Assembly: GCA_963921935.1 (NCBI GenBank)
Contig: OY998179.1
Span: 25,665,114-25,729,113 of the forward strand
Reading direction: 5' to 3'
Length of the DNA: 64,000 nucleotides
Origin: Galeruca laticollis
Taxonomy: Eukaryota > Arthropoda > Insecta > Coleoptera > Chrysomelidae
Made by a program: the position numbers and the translations under genes. Of this stretch, positions 45,765-56,238 are shown in pieces. The first letter of the stretch is position 1; each line of letters starts with the position of its first letter. A model generated the notes under the pieces. The model did no database searches. It was not told the origin of the DNA and worked only from the letters and a program-made list of their open reading frames with translations.

Positions 45765-46420
45765 AATGCAAACTCCTGAAGAGCCCTGTATATTATCATT
45801 GAATTTAAAATATAGTAATTACCAAATAATAAACTATCATTAACATATATATGTGCCTGATTACTGGGTTTTGATGAAGATTACTTTAGCAATGTCTACA
45901 AATTGTTTTATTACTTTTCAAAATTAACTTATAACTCACATCTCAGCCTAACTAGCTTGTTAACAATTCGCAAGACTACCGAGGGATTTATTCGAGGAAT
46001 GTTTTCTATTTCCCACTATCCTTCGAACACACGAAGTTTTTCGAGGGGTGATAAATTGGATATAGCAGTAAACAGTTTGACTAAATCCCTTTATTGGATT
46101 ACGTGGTTGAAAGCTAACACCCAAAATTCAATTGAAAATATTCCGCTTTATTCCTTACATCTAGAAAGTTTTTCGACGCGTTTCGTACACTATTCGAAAC
46201 GACGTATTTGTGAAATAATTTTTATATATAGTATGAACTATTGTGCAATATTGTTACAAAAAAAATTACATTTTAAAATGATTTTATGATATTATAGTCT
46301 GTTTTTAAACTAGAACGAGTGATTTCCATTTGAGTTGACAATATTCTGTCCCACTAACATGAAAAGGTCCTAACTACAATATTTGACATTTCTATCTTTT
46401 TGACTTCTTGCATTTATTCA
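45765..46420. other. gap without recognisable gene
   Basis: Flank between the Copia LTR and the Gypsy element. A 128-codon open frame at 45903-46289 has no recognisable motif and an AT-driven composition, so I leave it uncalled. Confidence 0.4.
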
Positions 46421-46754
46421 CATGTGTACAAAATTAAAACATCCTAAAGTAGAACAAATTGACATTTGCCCTGACGCCCTGTACAAACCTCGCGACATGA
46501 ATCAACGAGTCAAAAATGGCTACTGTTACTTTGCCGTGTGTGTAAATATTTTCACTGTTTGTTTATCTTGTCAGAATTTTTGGCGTTGCAAATGGCTAAA
46601 TACATATTGCTTGTAATATATTGATCTGATCTTCGTTGAGATTTTTGTTCAGTTGATTTTGTCAATGTCAAGTTGTTAAAAGTCGAATAAAGCCTATTTC
46701 AGTTCAGGTTTATTTACTACAATTTATTCGACTTTTTTTTTGATTCTACATAAG

Positions 46755-48083
46755 ATGGATAAACTACTCAGACCAGGAAGGTTAGAAGTTGAACCAAGCT
46801 ATAGTACTGCCGCTCAACAGTGGACACATTGGATTCGGTCATTCGAGAATTTTATTGAAGCTGTCAATGCCACAGAAAGCAATAAGCAACTGAACATCCT
46901 AATTAACTATGTCAGTCCCACTATTTATGGATTTATCAGTGAATGTTCAACCTATGATGAAGCACTCGCAATCTTGAAAAAGATCTATGTCAAACCACGC
47001 AATGAAATTTTTGCTCGATACTCCCTTGCAACAAGGCGTCAACAAGTTAGTGAGTCTATTGACCAATACTTACAAGTTCTGAAGGAAATGAGCAAAGGAT
47101 ATAATTTTAAATCTGTATCTGCAGACGAAAACAAAAATGATTACATAAGAGATTCGTTCATCAGTGGTCTCAGTTCTCCTCACATCAGACAACGACTTCT
47201 GGAAAATAATACACTAACCTTACAAGATGCTTTCGACAAAGCCAGAGCTCTTGAAATGGCTCATTATCATTCAAAGGCTTATGTATCTTCATATGGATCC
47301 TTTAATGCAGCAGCTAATATGAATACAGACAATCGCTCTGAACAAATTCAAGAATGTTCCGATCAACCAACTACTTCCGCAATTTATTCTAAGTGTTTCT
47401 TTTGCGGTTTTGATTATCATTCTCGTGATATGTGTCCAGCTAGAAATTGCAACTGCCATGGATGCGGAAAGAAGGGACATTTTTCAAAAGTATGTAGATC
47501 TCGAGGCAATTCAGCAAAATTCACCAAATACTCAACCAAACAGACATCATCATCAATCCTGGCTACAATTTCAGCTGCATCCCCAGCTTGCCTGTCAAGA
47601 GCAATCCTTCAAATTGACGTTAATGGAATTATGACGGATACGTTGATTGATACAGGAAGTTCGGATAGTTTCATAAATAATAAAATAGTACGAGCAAGAA
47701 AAATGAAGATATTTCCTTCCTCATGTAATGTAGCCATGGCCTCTACGTCTAAAGTGTCTCAAGTGATCGGATGCTGTATCGTGACCATTAAAATGTTGCA
47801 GAATAAATACGAAAACTTCAAATTAGTGGTACTTGATGATTTGTGTGCAGATATGATAATAGGTCATGATTTACTCAAAGAGCACTCAGGTGTAGAAGTG
47901 ACTTTTGGTGGACCAAGATTTTCTTTGGCAGTATGTAATCTAGCTTTGGCTAACGTTGATCCATTTTCTCTATTCTCACATTTGGCTCCAAATTGTAAAC
48001 CTATCGCAGTGAGATCTCGCCGATACACATCTGATGATTCTAAATTCATTGATAATGAAGTGAAGAGACTATTAGAATATTAG
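46755..48083 (+). CDS. Mag-like Gypsy gag-protease ORF
   Basis: ATG at 46755; an in-frame TTG at 46740 is unlikely to be used. Gag runs over roughly residues 1-240, with capsid-like FISGLSSPHIRQRLLE. Two zinc knuckles follow: CFFCGFDYHSRDMC and CHGCGKKGHFSKVC (C-x2-C-x4-H-x4-C). The aspartic protease comes next, with DTLIDTGSSDSFINNK (catalytic Asp in DTGS) and ADMIIGHDLLKEH. It then enters the RT N-terminus (DDSKFIDNEVKRLLEY) and stops. The stop plus frameshift after LLEY is where the RT should continue, so the polyprotein is truncated. This part itself is uninterrupted for 442 codons. Confidence 0.8.
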   Translation: MDKLLRPGRLEVEPSYSTAAQQWTHWIRSFENFIEAVNATESNKQLNILINYVSPTIYGFISECSTYDEALAILKKIYVKPRNEIFARYSLATRRQQVSESIDQYLQVLKEMSKGYNFKSVSADENKNDYIRDSFISGLSSPHIRQRLLENNTLTLQDAFDKARALEMAHYHSKAYVSSYGSFNAAANMNTDNRSEQIQECSDQPTTSAIYSKCFFCGFDYHSRDMCPARNCNCHGCGKKGHFSKVCRSRGNSAKFTKYSTKQTSSSILATISAASPACLSRAILQIDVNGIMTDTLIDTGSSDSFINNKIVRARKMKIFPSSCNVAMASTSKVSQVIGCCIVTIKMLQNKYENFKLVVLDDLCADMIIGHDLLKEHSGVEVTFGGPRFSLAVCNLALANVDPFSLFSHLAPNCKPIAVRSRRYTSDDSKFIDNEVKRLLEY

Positions 48084-48492
48084 AAATATTATTGAGCCAA
48101 GTAACTCACCGTAGCGTGCACAAGTTTTAGTCACCTCAAGCGAAACTCATAAAAAGCGAATGGTAATTGATTATTCACAAACAATCAATAGGTTTACATT
48201 ACTTGATGCTTATCCATTACCACGGATAGATAATATTGTTAAATAGCAAAGTACGAAATATTCAGTACAATTGATCTACGCAATGCTTACCACCAGATTC
48301 CCATCAGAGATAACGAAAAAAAGTATACTGCTTTTGAAGCTTGCGGTAAACTTCACCAATTCCGTAGAATTCCATTCGGAGTAACTAATGGAGTAGCCTG
48401 CTTCCAGAGGACAATCCAAAATATAATCAAAAGTGAGGGTTTGAAGGTTACCTATGCTTACTTGGATGACGTAACCATTTGTGGATCGAACA
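47667..48492 (+). repeat. 826-bp tandem duplication, first copy
   Basis: Covers the protease to the RT YLDD region. It is followed directly by the second copy with a 2-base AG overlap at the join. Confidence 0.95.
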
Positions 48493-51000
48493 AGTTTCAT
48501 AAATAATAAAATAGTACGAGCAAGAAAAATGAAGATATTTCCTTCCTCATGTAATGTAGCCATGGCCTCTACGTCTAAAGTGTCTCAAGTGATCGGATGC
48601 TGTATCGTGACCATTAAAATGTTGCAGAATAAATACGAAAACTTCAAATTAGTGGTACTTGATGATTTGTGTGCAGATATGATAATAGGTCATGATTTAC
48701 TCAAAGAGCACTCAGGTGTAGAAGTGACTTTTGGTGGACCAAGAGATTCTTTGGCAGTATGTAATCTAGCTTTGGCTAACGTTGATCCATTTTCTCTATT
48801 CTCACATTTGGCTCCAAATTGTAAACCTATCGCAGTGAGATCTTGCCGATACACATCTGATGATTCTAAATTCATTGATAATGAAGTGAAGAGACTATTA
48901 GAATATTAGAAATATTATTGAGCCAAGTAACTCACCGTAGCGTGCACAAGTTTTAGTCACCTCAAGCGAAACTCATAAAAAGCGAATGGTAATTGATTAT
49001 TCACAAACAATCAATAGGTTTACATTACTTGATGCTTATCCATTACCACGGATAGATAATATTGTTAAATAGCAAAGTACGAAATATTCAGTACAATTGA
49101 TCTACGCAATGCTTACCACCAGATTCCCATCAGAGATAACGAAAAAAAGTATACTGCTTTTGAAGCTTGCGGTAAACTTTACCAATTCCGTAGAATTCCA
49201 TTCGGAGTAACTAATGGAGTAGCCTGCTTCCAGAGGACAATCCAAAATATAATCAAAAGTGAGGGTTTGAAGGATACCTATGCTTACTTGGATGACGTAA
49301 CCATTTGTGGATCGAACAAGATGGACCACGATCATAATTTACAACTCTCAATGAATGCTGCAGATGAGTATAGTTTAACGTTGAACAAGGAGAAATGTAT
49401 GTTTTCCACTGACAAAATAAATATTCTTGGCTATACTATTACGGGGAAAACAATTAAACCAGACCCAGAGAGACTCAGACCACTTTTGGAACTTCCCGCA
49501 CCAAATAGTTTAGCTTCCCTTCGCCGTATAATGGGAATGTTTGCTCATTATTCGAAATGGGTGCCTAATTTCTCTGAGAAAATTCAACCACTGGTACAGT
49601 GTAAAACATTTCCCATGTCTGAAAATGCTATTACAGCATTCGAACTATTGAAGAAAATTATTTCCAGTGCTGCCGTGAAATCTATTGACGAATCCGTTAT
49701 GTTCACCGTAGAAACTGATGCGTCGGATTTTGCTATTGCTGCCCAACTCTCTCAGAATGGAAGACCTGTAGCGTTCTTTTCAATAACTCTTTTAAGTACC
49801 GAACAGAGACATTCATCCGATGAAAAAGAAGCATATGCTATTGTGGAAGCCCTCCGGAAATGGAGACATTTCCTTATTGGCCGGCCGACATTTTCAGTTG
49901 ATTACTGATCAAAAATCGGTATCTTTCATGTTTGATCACAAGGTTTCCAGTAAAATCAAAAACGATAAAATCATGCGGTGGTGCCTAGAACTATCATGTT
50001 TCAGATATGATATTATATATAGACCTGGAATCGAAAATACAGTAGCAGACACCTTCTCGAGAATAACTTCATCATTGTTGAATGAAGATAACAGGAAGAC
50101 TCTTTATAATCTACATAACTCTCTGTGTCATCCTGGAGTTACTCGAATGAACCATTGGATTCGCTGTAAAAATTTACCTTTCTCTATGGAACACATTCGA
50201 AAACTAACTGCATCATGTCCCATTTGCGCTGAATAAAGCCTCGATTCCATAGAAATCGAGGAACTCTAATAAAATCTACATCTCCATTTGAAAGGCTGAA
50301 TATAGATTTCAAGGGGCCTCTACATTCTTCAACAAATAATAAATATATATTAACTATTGTGGATGAATATTCACGATTTCCTTTCGCTTTTGCTTGTCCA
50401 GATATGACCTCTACGACAGTTATAAAACGCCTTCGTCAACTTTTCGTTATTTTTGGTACGCCATCTTATGTACATTCTGACCGAATATTGTTTCATATCT
50501 CAGGAACTAAAAGGATTTCTAGGATCACTTGGTATAGCTTCAAGTCATACAACAGCTTACAATCCCCAAGGAAACGGTCAATGTGAGCGTTATAATGGTA
50601 TTATATGGAGAACAATTCAACTTTCGTTGAAATCACAGAGACTCAGGATCGATCAGTGGGAATCAGTGTTACAAGAAGCTCTTCATGCAATAAGATCTTT
50701 GTTATGTACAGCAACCAATTGCACTCCACACGAGAGGATGTTCAGTTATCCTCGACGATCCTCTAATGGTACTACAGTTCCAACATGGCTTTCTGTTCCT
50801 GGTCCGGTATATCTTAGACAGCATGTAAGAACCAACAAGTACGAACCATTGGTGGCAGAAGTTCAACTAATCGAAGCAAACCCTGATTATGCACATGTAC
50901 GCTTTTTGAATGGTAAAGAAACCACTGTTTCAACCCGTCATTTAGCTCCTCAAGGAGATATGACCTTGTTGAGTGAATCAACTTCAAGTCTACAAAGCCT
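48084..51000 (+). pseudogene. Gypsy pol remnant (RT, RNase H, integrase)
   Basis: RT: HKKRMVIDYSQTINRFTLLD, FSTIDLRNAYHQIPI (catalytic Asp), FRRIPFGVTNGVACFQR, TYAYLDDVTICG (YLDD). RNase H: FTVETDASDFAIAAQLS. Integrase: zinc part LCHPGVTRMNHW...CPIC; core NIDFKG (first Asp), HSDR (second Asp) and YNPQGNGQCERYNG (Glu). The tail GPVYLRQHVRTNKYEPL follows. The pieces fall in at least four frames: breaks after 48083, near 49885 (GRPTF), at 50236 and around 50480. The RT N-terminal part occurs twice because of the tandem duplication; the second copy leads into the rest of pol. It is inactive. Confidence 0.8.
48493..49318 (+). repeat. 826-bp tandem duplication, second copy
   Basis: I count about five base differences from the first copy, so the copies are about 99% identical. 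Both contain the same stops and frame changes after LLEY and near RIDNIVK. 826 is not a multiple of three, so the duplication itself shifts the frame. Confidence 0.95.
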
Positions 51001-51329
51001 ATTTCAGTTCAGGTTTATTTACTACATTGCTAATGGGAAAGTCAATTATAATAATTTCATATTACTGTTTTAAATAAAATAGTCGAACATGTAGATAAAA
51101 GATAGTGTAAATCCTGTAATGCTCAAAAATTATTAACAAAAGTAAAAATTTCCACGAGTTTTTCTTTGAATACATTTATCTAAATTTAAAACAGCAGATA
51201 ATTTAAGGTTAACAAAAGCAATCAACTAGCATGATAAAAATGTCAAACCATTGTTAATTAAAGTTTATATTGTGAATGTATATGATTCATACATTCATTA
51301 TCATCATTCTAAAATTTACAATAAGTATT

Positions 51330-52150
51330 TTACAAATCATCATCAGACTCGGAAGAGGAACTGTTCCCTACATCAACAGTTGTGATTTCACGTTAATATC
51401 GCAAATAGCTTTTTCTCTGTTGTACCACTTTCTAATAAACACTTCCAATATGTTTATTGTAGTATGACTTACAGTTAGCCAAAATTAGCTCAATAGCATT
51501 AAAATCGCAATGGTATGGTGGCAACCTTAATACTTCATGTCCATGTTCTCTTATTATTTCATCTATAACATAAATATTTTCCTTTCGATGCATCTTTGCT
51601 ATTTGCAATAATTATGGTCTTGTCATTTTTGGATCAAAAGTAATATTATTTTCTTTCAGCCAACTAGCAATTTCTGCTTTTTTTGTGGAGGTTGATGGCT
51701 GTTTGTTCAAAATTTCGCTGTGGTATGGTGCATTGTCCATTATTATAAGAGATGGCTCCTCTAAATTAGGCAATGCCTGTGTCTTGATTCATTTTGTAAA
51801 TATTAAACTATTCATTTCTCCATGATAATCAAGAGTTAAAGATCAGAAAACCAAATTTGCTCCTGGCACAAAGCCTTTTGAAGAAGCTGCGTGAACTATA
51901 ATAAATATTTTTCCATCACTGCCTTCAGGTTTACGTACACTTTTAACATTATCATCTTACCAACTTCTCATTTTACTTCCTTTAGAGTAGATCCATGTTT
52001 CATCTAAGAAAATTAGTTCTCTTGGATAAGCACTTGTGAAACAATATGATTACGTTCCATAAGGGTTTTTCGGTTATCATCTTTTTTAAACTTATTTCTT
52101 TTAACAAGGTACTTAATGATGTTATGCGAAATGTAACTATCTCCTTGGTT
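51330..52150 (-). pseudogene. IS630/Tc1-type DDE transposase remnant
   Basis: The minus strand shows ELIFLDETWIYSKGSKMRSW (first Asp), SDGKIFIIVHAASSKGFVPG, SLIIMDNAPYHSEILNKQPS (second Asp), EIASWLKENNITFDPKMTRP, LRLPPYHCDFNAIELI (Glu) and an acidic Ser-rich end (SSSESDDD near 51340). This is the DDE_3 pattern. The N-terminal DNA-binding part is not evident beyond 52150. Stops (for example after KMRSW and in LIFTK) and frame changes show that it is dead. No inverted repeats were found around it. Confidence 0.7.
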
Positions 52151-52633
52151 TTTATTTCAAAATTTAATGTTTGAAGAGTTACTGATTTTCTTAAAAAAAT
52201 AATTACTATTATTTACTATCTAATAATACTTAGATATTTAGAAACAAATTTAGTAGATCATTAAGACATTTTTATCCTAAGATGAGAATTACGTAAAACT
52301 TACACATAAATAAAAAAATAGCCTGTTTATTGGTTTTAACAAATTATTTCAAATAAGAAATCTAAAAATATTGATAATTATGTTATACTACTTTTATGTT
52401 TCATGCTTTCATTTGTTAATTAATTTAAAACTTTTCTTTACTTCTGCTAAAATGTTATGTATTCTACACCCCATTCTCACGCTAACTATTGACCCAGTAA
52501 GTCATTATTTTGTATACCGAGTAATAAAGTGATTAATAAATTTTTCTATATTCTTCAAATATTACTGTGTTTGGTAAATAATCAATAGAGTTATCTCATT
52601 GATTACTCAATCATATCGTCTCCACCTATAATA

Positions 52634-53322
52634 GGTTATCAATATCCTACGGAGTACACACGTAGGCTAAGAGAAAAAATTCAAAAACTCAATGCAATTA
52701 AACCCGAATTGTTCGAAAGTAATAATTTAAATAGTGACAAAACTGTGCGAGTGCAAAAAGCGTATGTGATAGTGAAAACATCCCCCAGAAAACACAGAGT
52801 TAAAGGTACGTCTAAACATAAAATTATTAAGCATAAGACAAAAAAAAGTCATAAACTTTCCATACCAAACACGGTACAAAAAAAAGTGACTGGGAAAAAA
52901 GTGGATCTCGCACTGTCAGCGAACCACTAACCAGCACTGATATTGCACACACATTGTCAAAATATTCCTCAGAAATCAACAGAATAAAACATAAAACTCG
53001 TCAATTGAAATCTAGAAACCAAGATATTCACAAAATACGAGTAGTATATATTAACGACGAAGATTTAATTAATAATGAGAATAACGCTGAATTAACGTCA
53101 GATATTACCAAACCAATAGAGATTCCAAAAAAGTGTCTGGAAACTGTCGACGTCGAAATTTTAACTAAATGTTTAGAATTTACAAATAAACTAAATAAAA
53201 TTGATGAAGATCAAACGAGCGACATTGAAAACTACCAATTAAATCAAAAAAGGTGCACAGATATTAAAAACAAGAGTATAGAAATCGCAGACAAGTGTAT
53301 AGGAACAAAGAATAGTGTATAG
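52634..53322 (+). pseudogene. possible N-terminal ORF1 region, frame-broken
   Basis: Coding-like text GYQYPTEYTRRLREKIQKLN runs from about 52634 to a stop at 52930. A second frame (52954-53322) is Lys/Glu-rich (SKYSSEINRIKHKTRQLK) and overlaps the start of ORF1. Basic, low-complexity N-termini are usual in Jockey ORF1, but no conserved domain is visible. This could be a 5' leader. Confidence 0.35.
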
Positions 53323-53494
53323 GAAGAAACGAAAACTGTATATAGAATTGACGCCAAAGCCCACAGAACTTGAAACCGAACTCAACGAGGGTAGTTCGGA
53401 GCTATCAATACCAAAATATCGTGGAATTAACTTAGAAAAAACATCCACCCCTGAAGGAAATTCACTTTCAGTGGTTAATAAAAAATATTTAAAA

Positions 53495-55111
53495 ATGGGG
53501 GAAGACACAATTGGGGAACATTCTAGTGACTCTACCAATGATGAAAATCAACAACAAACGATCCAAGTGCAGATACATGCAAATACCTCATGGGCACAAG
53601 AGGTAGAAAACGAGAAGCGAGATGTTAACCCCCCAACTGAGGACGCATTTATCTCGCAATATGCACAAATGAACAAAAATAAGGAAATTATTGCGAAAAA
53701 GCTAAAGATGAATAGTGAAGACCTAAACAAAATAATTTCCGTACCGGACACTCAGCAAATGGAAGTGGGAGAAATTACACCACCGGGTTTTGTCAAACCC
53801 AAGAAAACGATGAAACTTAACAACGTTTTCAAACAAAATGCACGAAAAACCAAAAATATTGAGACGAGAAATCAATTCAGCTCACTTTCTGATTCCTCCG
53901 AGGATGAAGCAATCACAATCCAAACACAACAAAAAAAACGGAAGAAAACGAGATTCCGGAAGTTCAATAATACGGAAGTATCCTCAGAAGAAGAAGCGAC
54001 ACAGGACCCAAACAGAAAAAAGGAAAAAAACATCAACACCGGAAAAAAACTAACCACTCCCCCTTGCCCGCCCATCGTCGTAGATGGCAACGTGCAAAAA
54101 CATAAAGACATAATTAATGTATTGAAAGGGGAAATTAAAAACAATTTTGAATTAAAATACACCGCAAATTCTACGATAATCTTCACCAAAGATGTCAATG
54201 ATTTTGAACACCTCAAGAGAATGCTACGTGAAGAAAAAGTTCCATTCCACACTTATAGCCGGAAGGACGAAAAAACGCACGCCTTCGTGCTTAGAGGCCT
54301 TGCCGAGGGACTGCAGTTGGATGACATCAAAGATGAATTAATCAACTCATTTAAAATTAACATCAAAGATATTTATCGTATGACAACAAAGGGACGACCA
54401 TTATACTTAGTCGTAACTGACTCTAAAATCACACTCGATTACCTGAATAAAACAGTAAGAGTAATCGAACACACTAGAATCCAATGGGAGTATAGAAGAC
54501 AGACAAAACCAATTATACAATGTCACATATGCCAACTCTGGGGCCACGCAACGTCTAACTGCGGTAGGGCCCCCAGATGTCTAAAATGTGCAGGACAACA
54601 CTTGACTCCGGAGTGTGGGAAGGACCGATCGTCACCCGCGAAGTGTGCAAATTGCAAGGGTGACCACCCGGCAAACGCGGAGGTTTGCCCAGAATACATG
54701 AAGAGAAAAGTATGGTTAGATGAGAAAAATAATCAACAATCCAAACCTACCCCAGCAAAATTCATCCCGGCACCACCTCCTAAAATCAACCCTTGGCATA
54801 AATTGGCCAACGATGCAGAATTCCCCAGTCTCCCCTCCAAGAATACCCCAAGTATAACATCCCAAACCCGAACCTCACAAACAAAAACGATCAATCAGAC
54901 AAGAATCGCATCAACTACTAGTAGCAACGATCTAAACAAATTTACCGAAGTCAATAATTTATTCAAGGAGCTACAATCATTAGTTAACTTGGACGAGGTA
55001 TCCAGAGCCGTGACGGATCTGATACAGCAGATGAGACAGGCGACAAACAAGATCGACAAATTCACTATCTACAACAACTTTGTTGCTAATATAGACACTT
55101 ATGACATCTAG
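53495..55111 (+). CDS. Jockey-like ORF1 (gag-like nucleic-acid-binding protein)
   Basis: The frame is open from 53315, but its first codon is GTG; the first ATG is at 53495 (538 residues). The first half is charged and disordered, with Lys-rich patches. About residue 260 on is the pre-zinc-knuckle domain (TFHTYSRKDEKTHAF-like, FVLRGLAEGLQLDDIKDEL), then three CCHC-type fingers: CHICQLWGHATSNC, CLKCAGQHLTPEC and CANCKGDHPANAEVC. A C-terminal helix (EVNNLFKELQSLVN) follows. ORF1 proteins of this group coat the LINE RNA and escort it to DNA. The stop codon overlaps the ORF2 start (ATGACATCTAG). The frame looks intact, so the copy is young. Confidence 0.8.
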   Translation: MGEDTIGEHSSDSTNDENQQQTIQVQIHANTSWAQEVENEKRDVNPPTEDAFISQYAQMNKNKEIIAKKLKMNSEDLNKIISVPDTQQMEVGEITPPGFVKPKKTMKLNNVFKQNARKTKNIETRNQFSSLSDSSEDEAITIQTQQKKRKKTRFRKFNNTEVSSEEEATQDPNRKKEKNINTGKKLTTPPCPPIVVDGNVQKHKDIINVLKGEIKNNFELKYTANSTIIFTKDVNDFEHLKRMLREEKVPFHTYSRKDEKTHAFVLRGLAEGLQLDDIKDELINSFKINIKDIYRMTTKGRPLYLVVTDSKITLDYLNKTVRVIEHTRIQWEYRRQTKPIIQCHICQLWGHATSNCGRAPRCLKCAGQHLTPECGKDRSSPAKCANCKGDHPANAEVCPEYMKRKVWLDEKNNQQSKPTPAKFIPAPPPKINPWHKLANDAEFPSLPSKNTPSITSQTRTSQTKTINQTRIASTTSSNDLNKFTEVNNLFKELQSLVNLDEVSRAVTDLIQQMRQATNKIDKFTIYNNFVANIDTYDI

Positions 55112-55784
55112 ACAGGTAGGTGGAAAACTTGGCTTTCAGAAAAGATACAATCTCAGAAGAATTTTTTGTAATGTACAAGGTGTACTCAATAAAATCCACT
55201 TAATTCGTCATTTTCTCGACATTCATAAACCAGACATATTCTTTTTAATCGAGACGTTCCTTAAATCTAATAAAAAAGTAAATTTCAGAAACCCCGAATA
55301 TCGTCTATTTAGACAAGACCGCCCCGATGATGTCAAAGGAGGCGGTATCGCACTATTAATCAAAAAAGGCATAAAATTCAAACTCTTGCAACAAAATAAC
55401 ACTTCAATTGAGCATATTCCTATACTTTTCGATAATAAAATCAAAATTGTAGGCACTTACAGCCCTCCTGGAAATAAGCTTCGTGAAGAAGATTTCTTTA
55501 ATATTATAAACACACACAACAAGGTGTTACTTGTAGGAGATCTCAACTGCAAACATCCGCAGTGGGATCACTACACTAAACACCCCAACCCAAACGGAAG
55601 TACTCTGCAGAAGTTCTGCGATTTTTCGGATTGTAACATATTTTACACATACACACCGACACACTTTCCCTACCCAAATCATTCCCCTAGTACCATAGAT
55701 ATAGCAATAGGTAAAAACATGAACAATCTCACAAAAATAAAAACCCTTACAGACTTTAATTCCGATCATGACCCTGTCCTTATA
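55101..55784 (+). CDS. Jockey ORF2, first part (APE endonuclease)
   Basis: ATG at 55101, 11 bp inside the end of ORF1, suggesting coupled re-initiation. 228 codons precede the pogo insertion. Motifs: FCNVQGVLNKI (Asn), FFLIETFL (Glu), GGGIALLIKKG, VGTYSPPG, VGDLNCKHPQWD and SDHDPVLI (His-Asp pair at the end). The insertion adds a stop right after the last motif (GAG TAA from the transposon end), so a stand-alone endonuclease could still be made. The reading frame continues at 58394 with no change of phase if one TA copy is disregarded. Confidence 0.85.
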
Positions 55785-55960
55785 GAGTAAATTGGGGGAA
55801 TATGCCGCGCTGGGTAATACGCCGCAGTTTGATATTTCCGTTCCAAGTCAACATTTGGCAACAATGGTCGTTCATCCATATTTGTGTCAGACAGAAAACA
55901 AGCGTGAATCATTCGCAAATCGAAACCATTAGTTTTTTAGTGAGTGACGTCGATATAAAG

Positions 55961-56238
55961 GTAAGCACCGTGTAAAATAGTTTCTAATGTTAAGTTATAT
56001 ACAGTGGTGAAGGAAGTCTTAAGCAGATTTCGTCAATTTTAATAGAAGTGTGTCAAAGAATGATTCATAACCTTACTCTTTTTTGGCGGAACACTCTGTT
56101 AAACGTATGATAAATATGTGTTTTGATTTTATTTGTCATAAGATGCAATATGGGGTATTATGCGTCACATTTTTTCAACTGCGGCGTATTACCCCGAGCG
56201 TATTACTCTTACCCTTACCTGCTTTTTTTTGGTTTCAG
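55961..56238 (+). other. predicted 5' UTR intron of the pogo gene
   Basis: Donor ATAAAG|GTAAGC at 55961 and acceptor TTTTTTTTGGTTTCAG ending at 56238, immediately before the ATG. It removes several upstream ATG-containing stretches. Confidence 0.6.

Larger units (their letters stand above)
46424..51026 (+). mobile_element. Ty3/Gypsy retrotransposon, Mag-like, degenerate
   Basis: The gag-protease-RT-RNase H-integrase order is complete. A probable 5' LTR of about 300 bp ends at 46719 with AAAGCCTATTTCAGTTCAGG and TTTATTTACTACA. The same 33 bases recur at 50993-51026 right after the integrase, so the 3' LTR is reduced to its end. The polyadenylation signal AATAAA (46685) lies in the 5' LTR copy. 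The LTR start is approximate. An 826-bp tandem duplication and many stops lie in the pol region. No target duplication was found. Confidence 0.75.

Noticed and set aside
45903..46289. 128-codon open frame between Copia and Gypsy
   Set aside because: Composition follows the local AT bias and no domain is recognised.
56083..56238. 52-residue N-terminal extension of the pogo transposase
   Set aside because: It starts at TTG and lies within a predicted intron; the conserved HTH begins just after the ATG at 56239.
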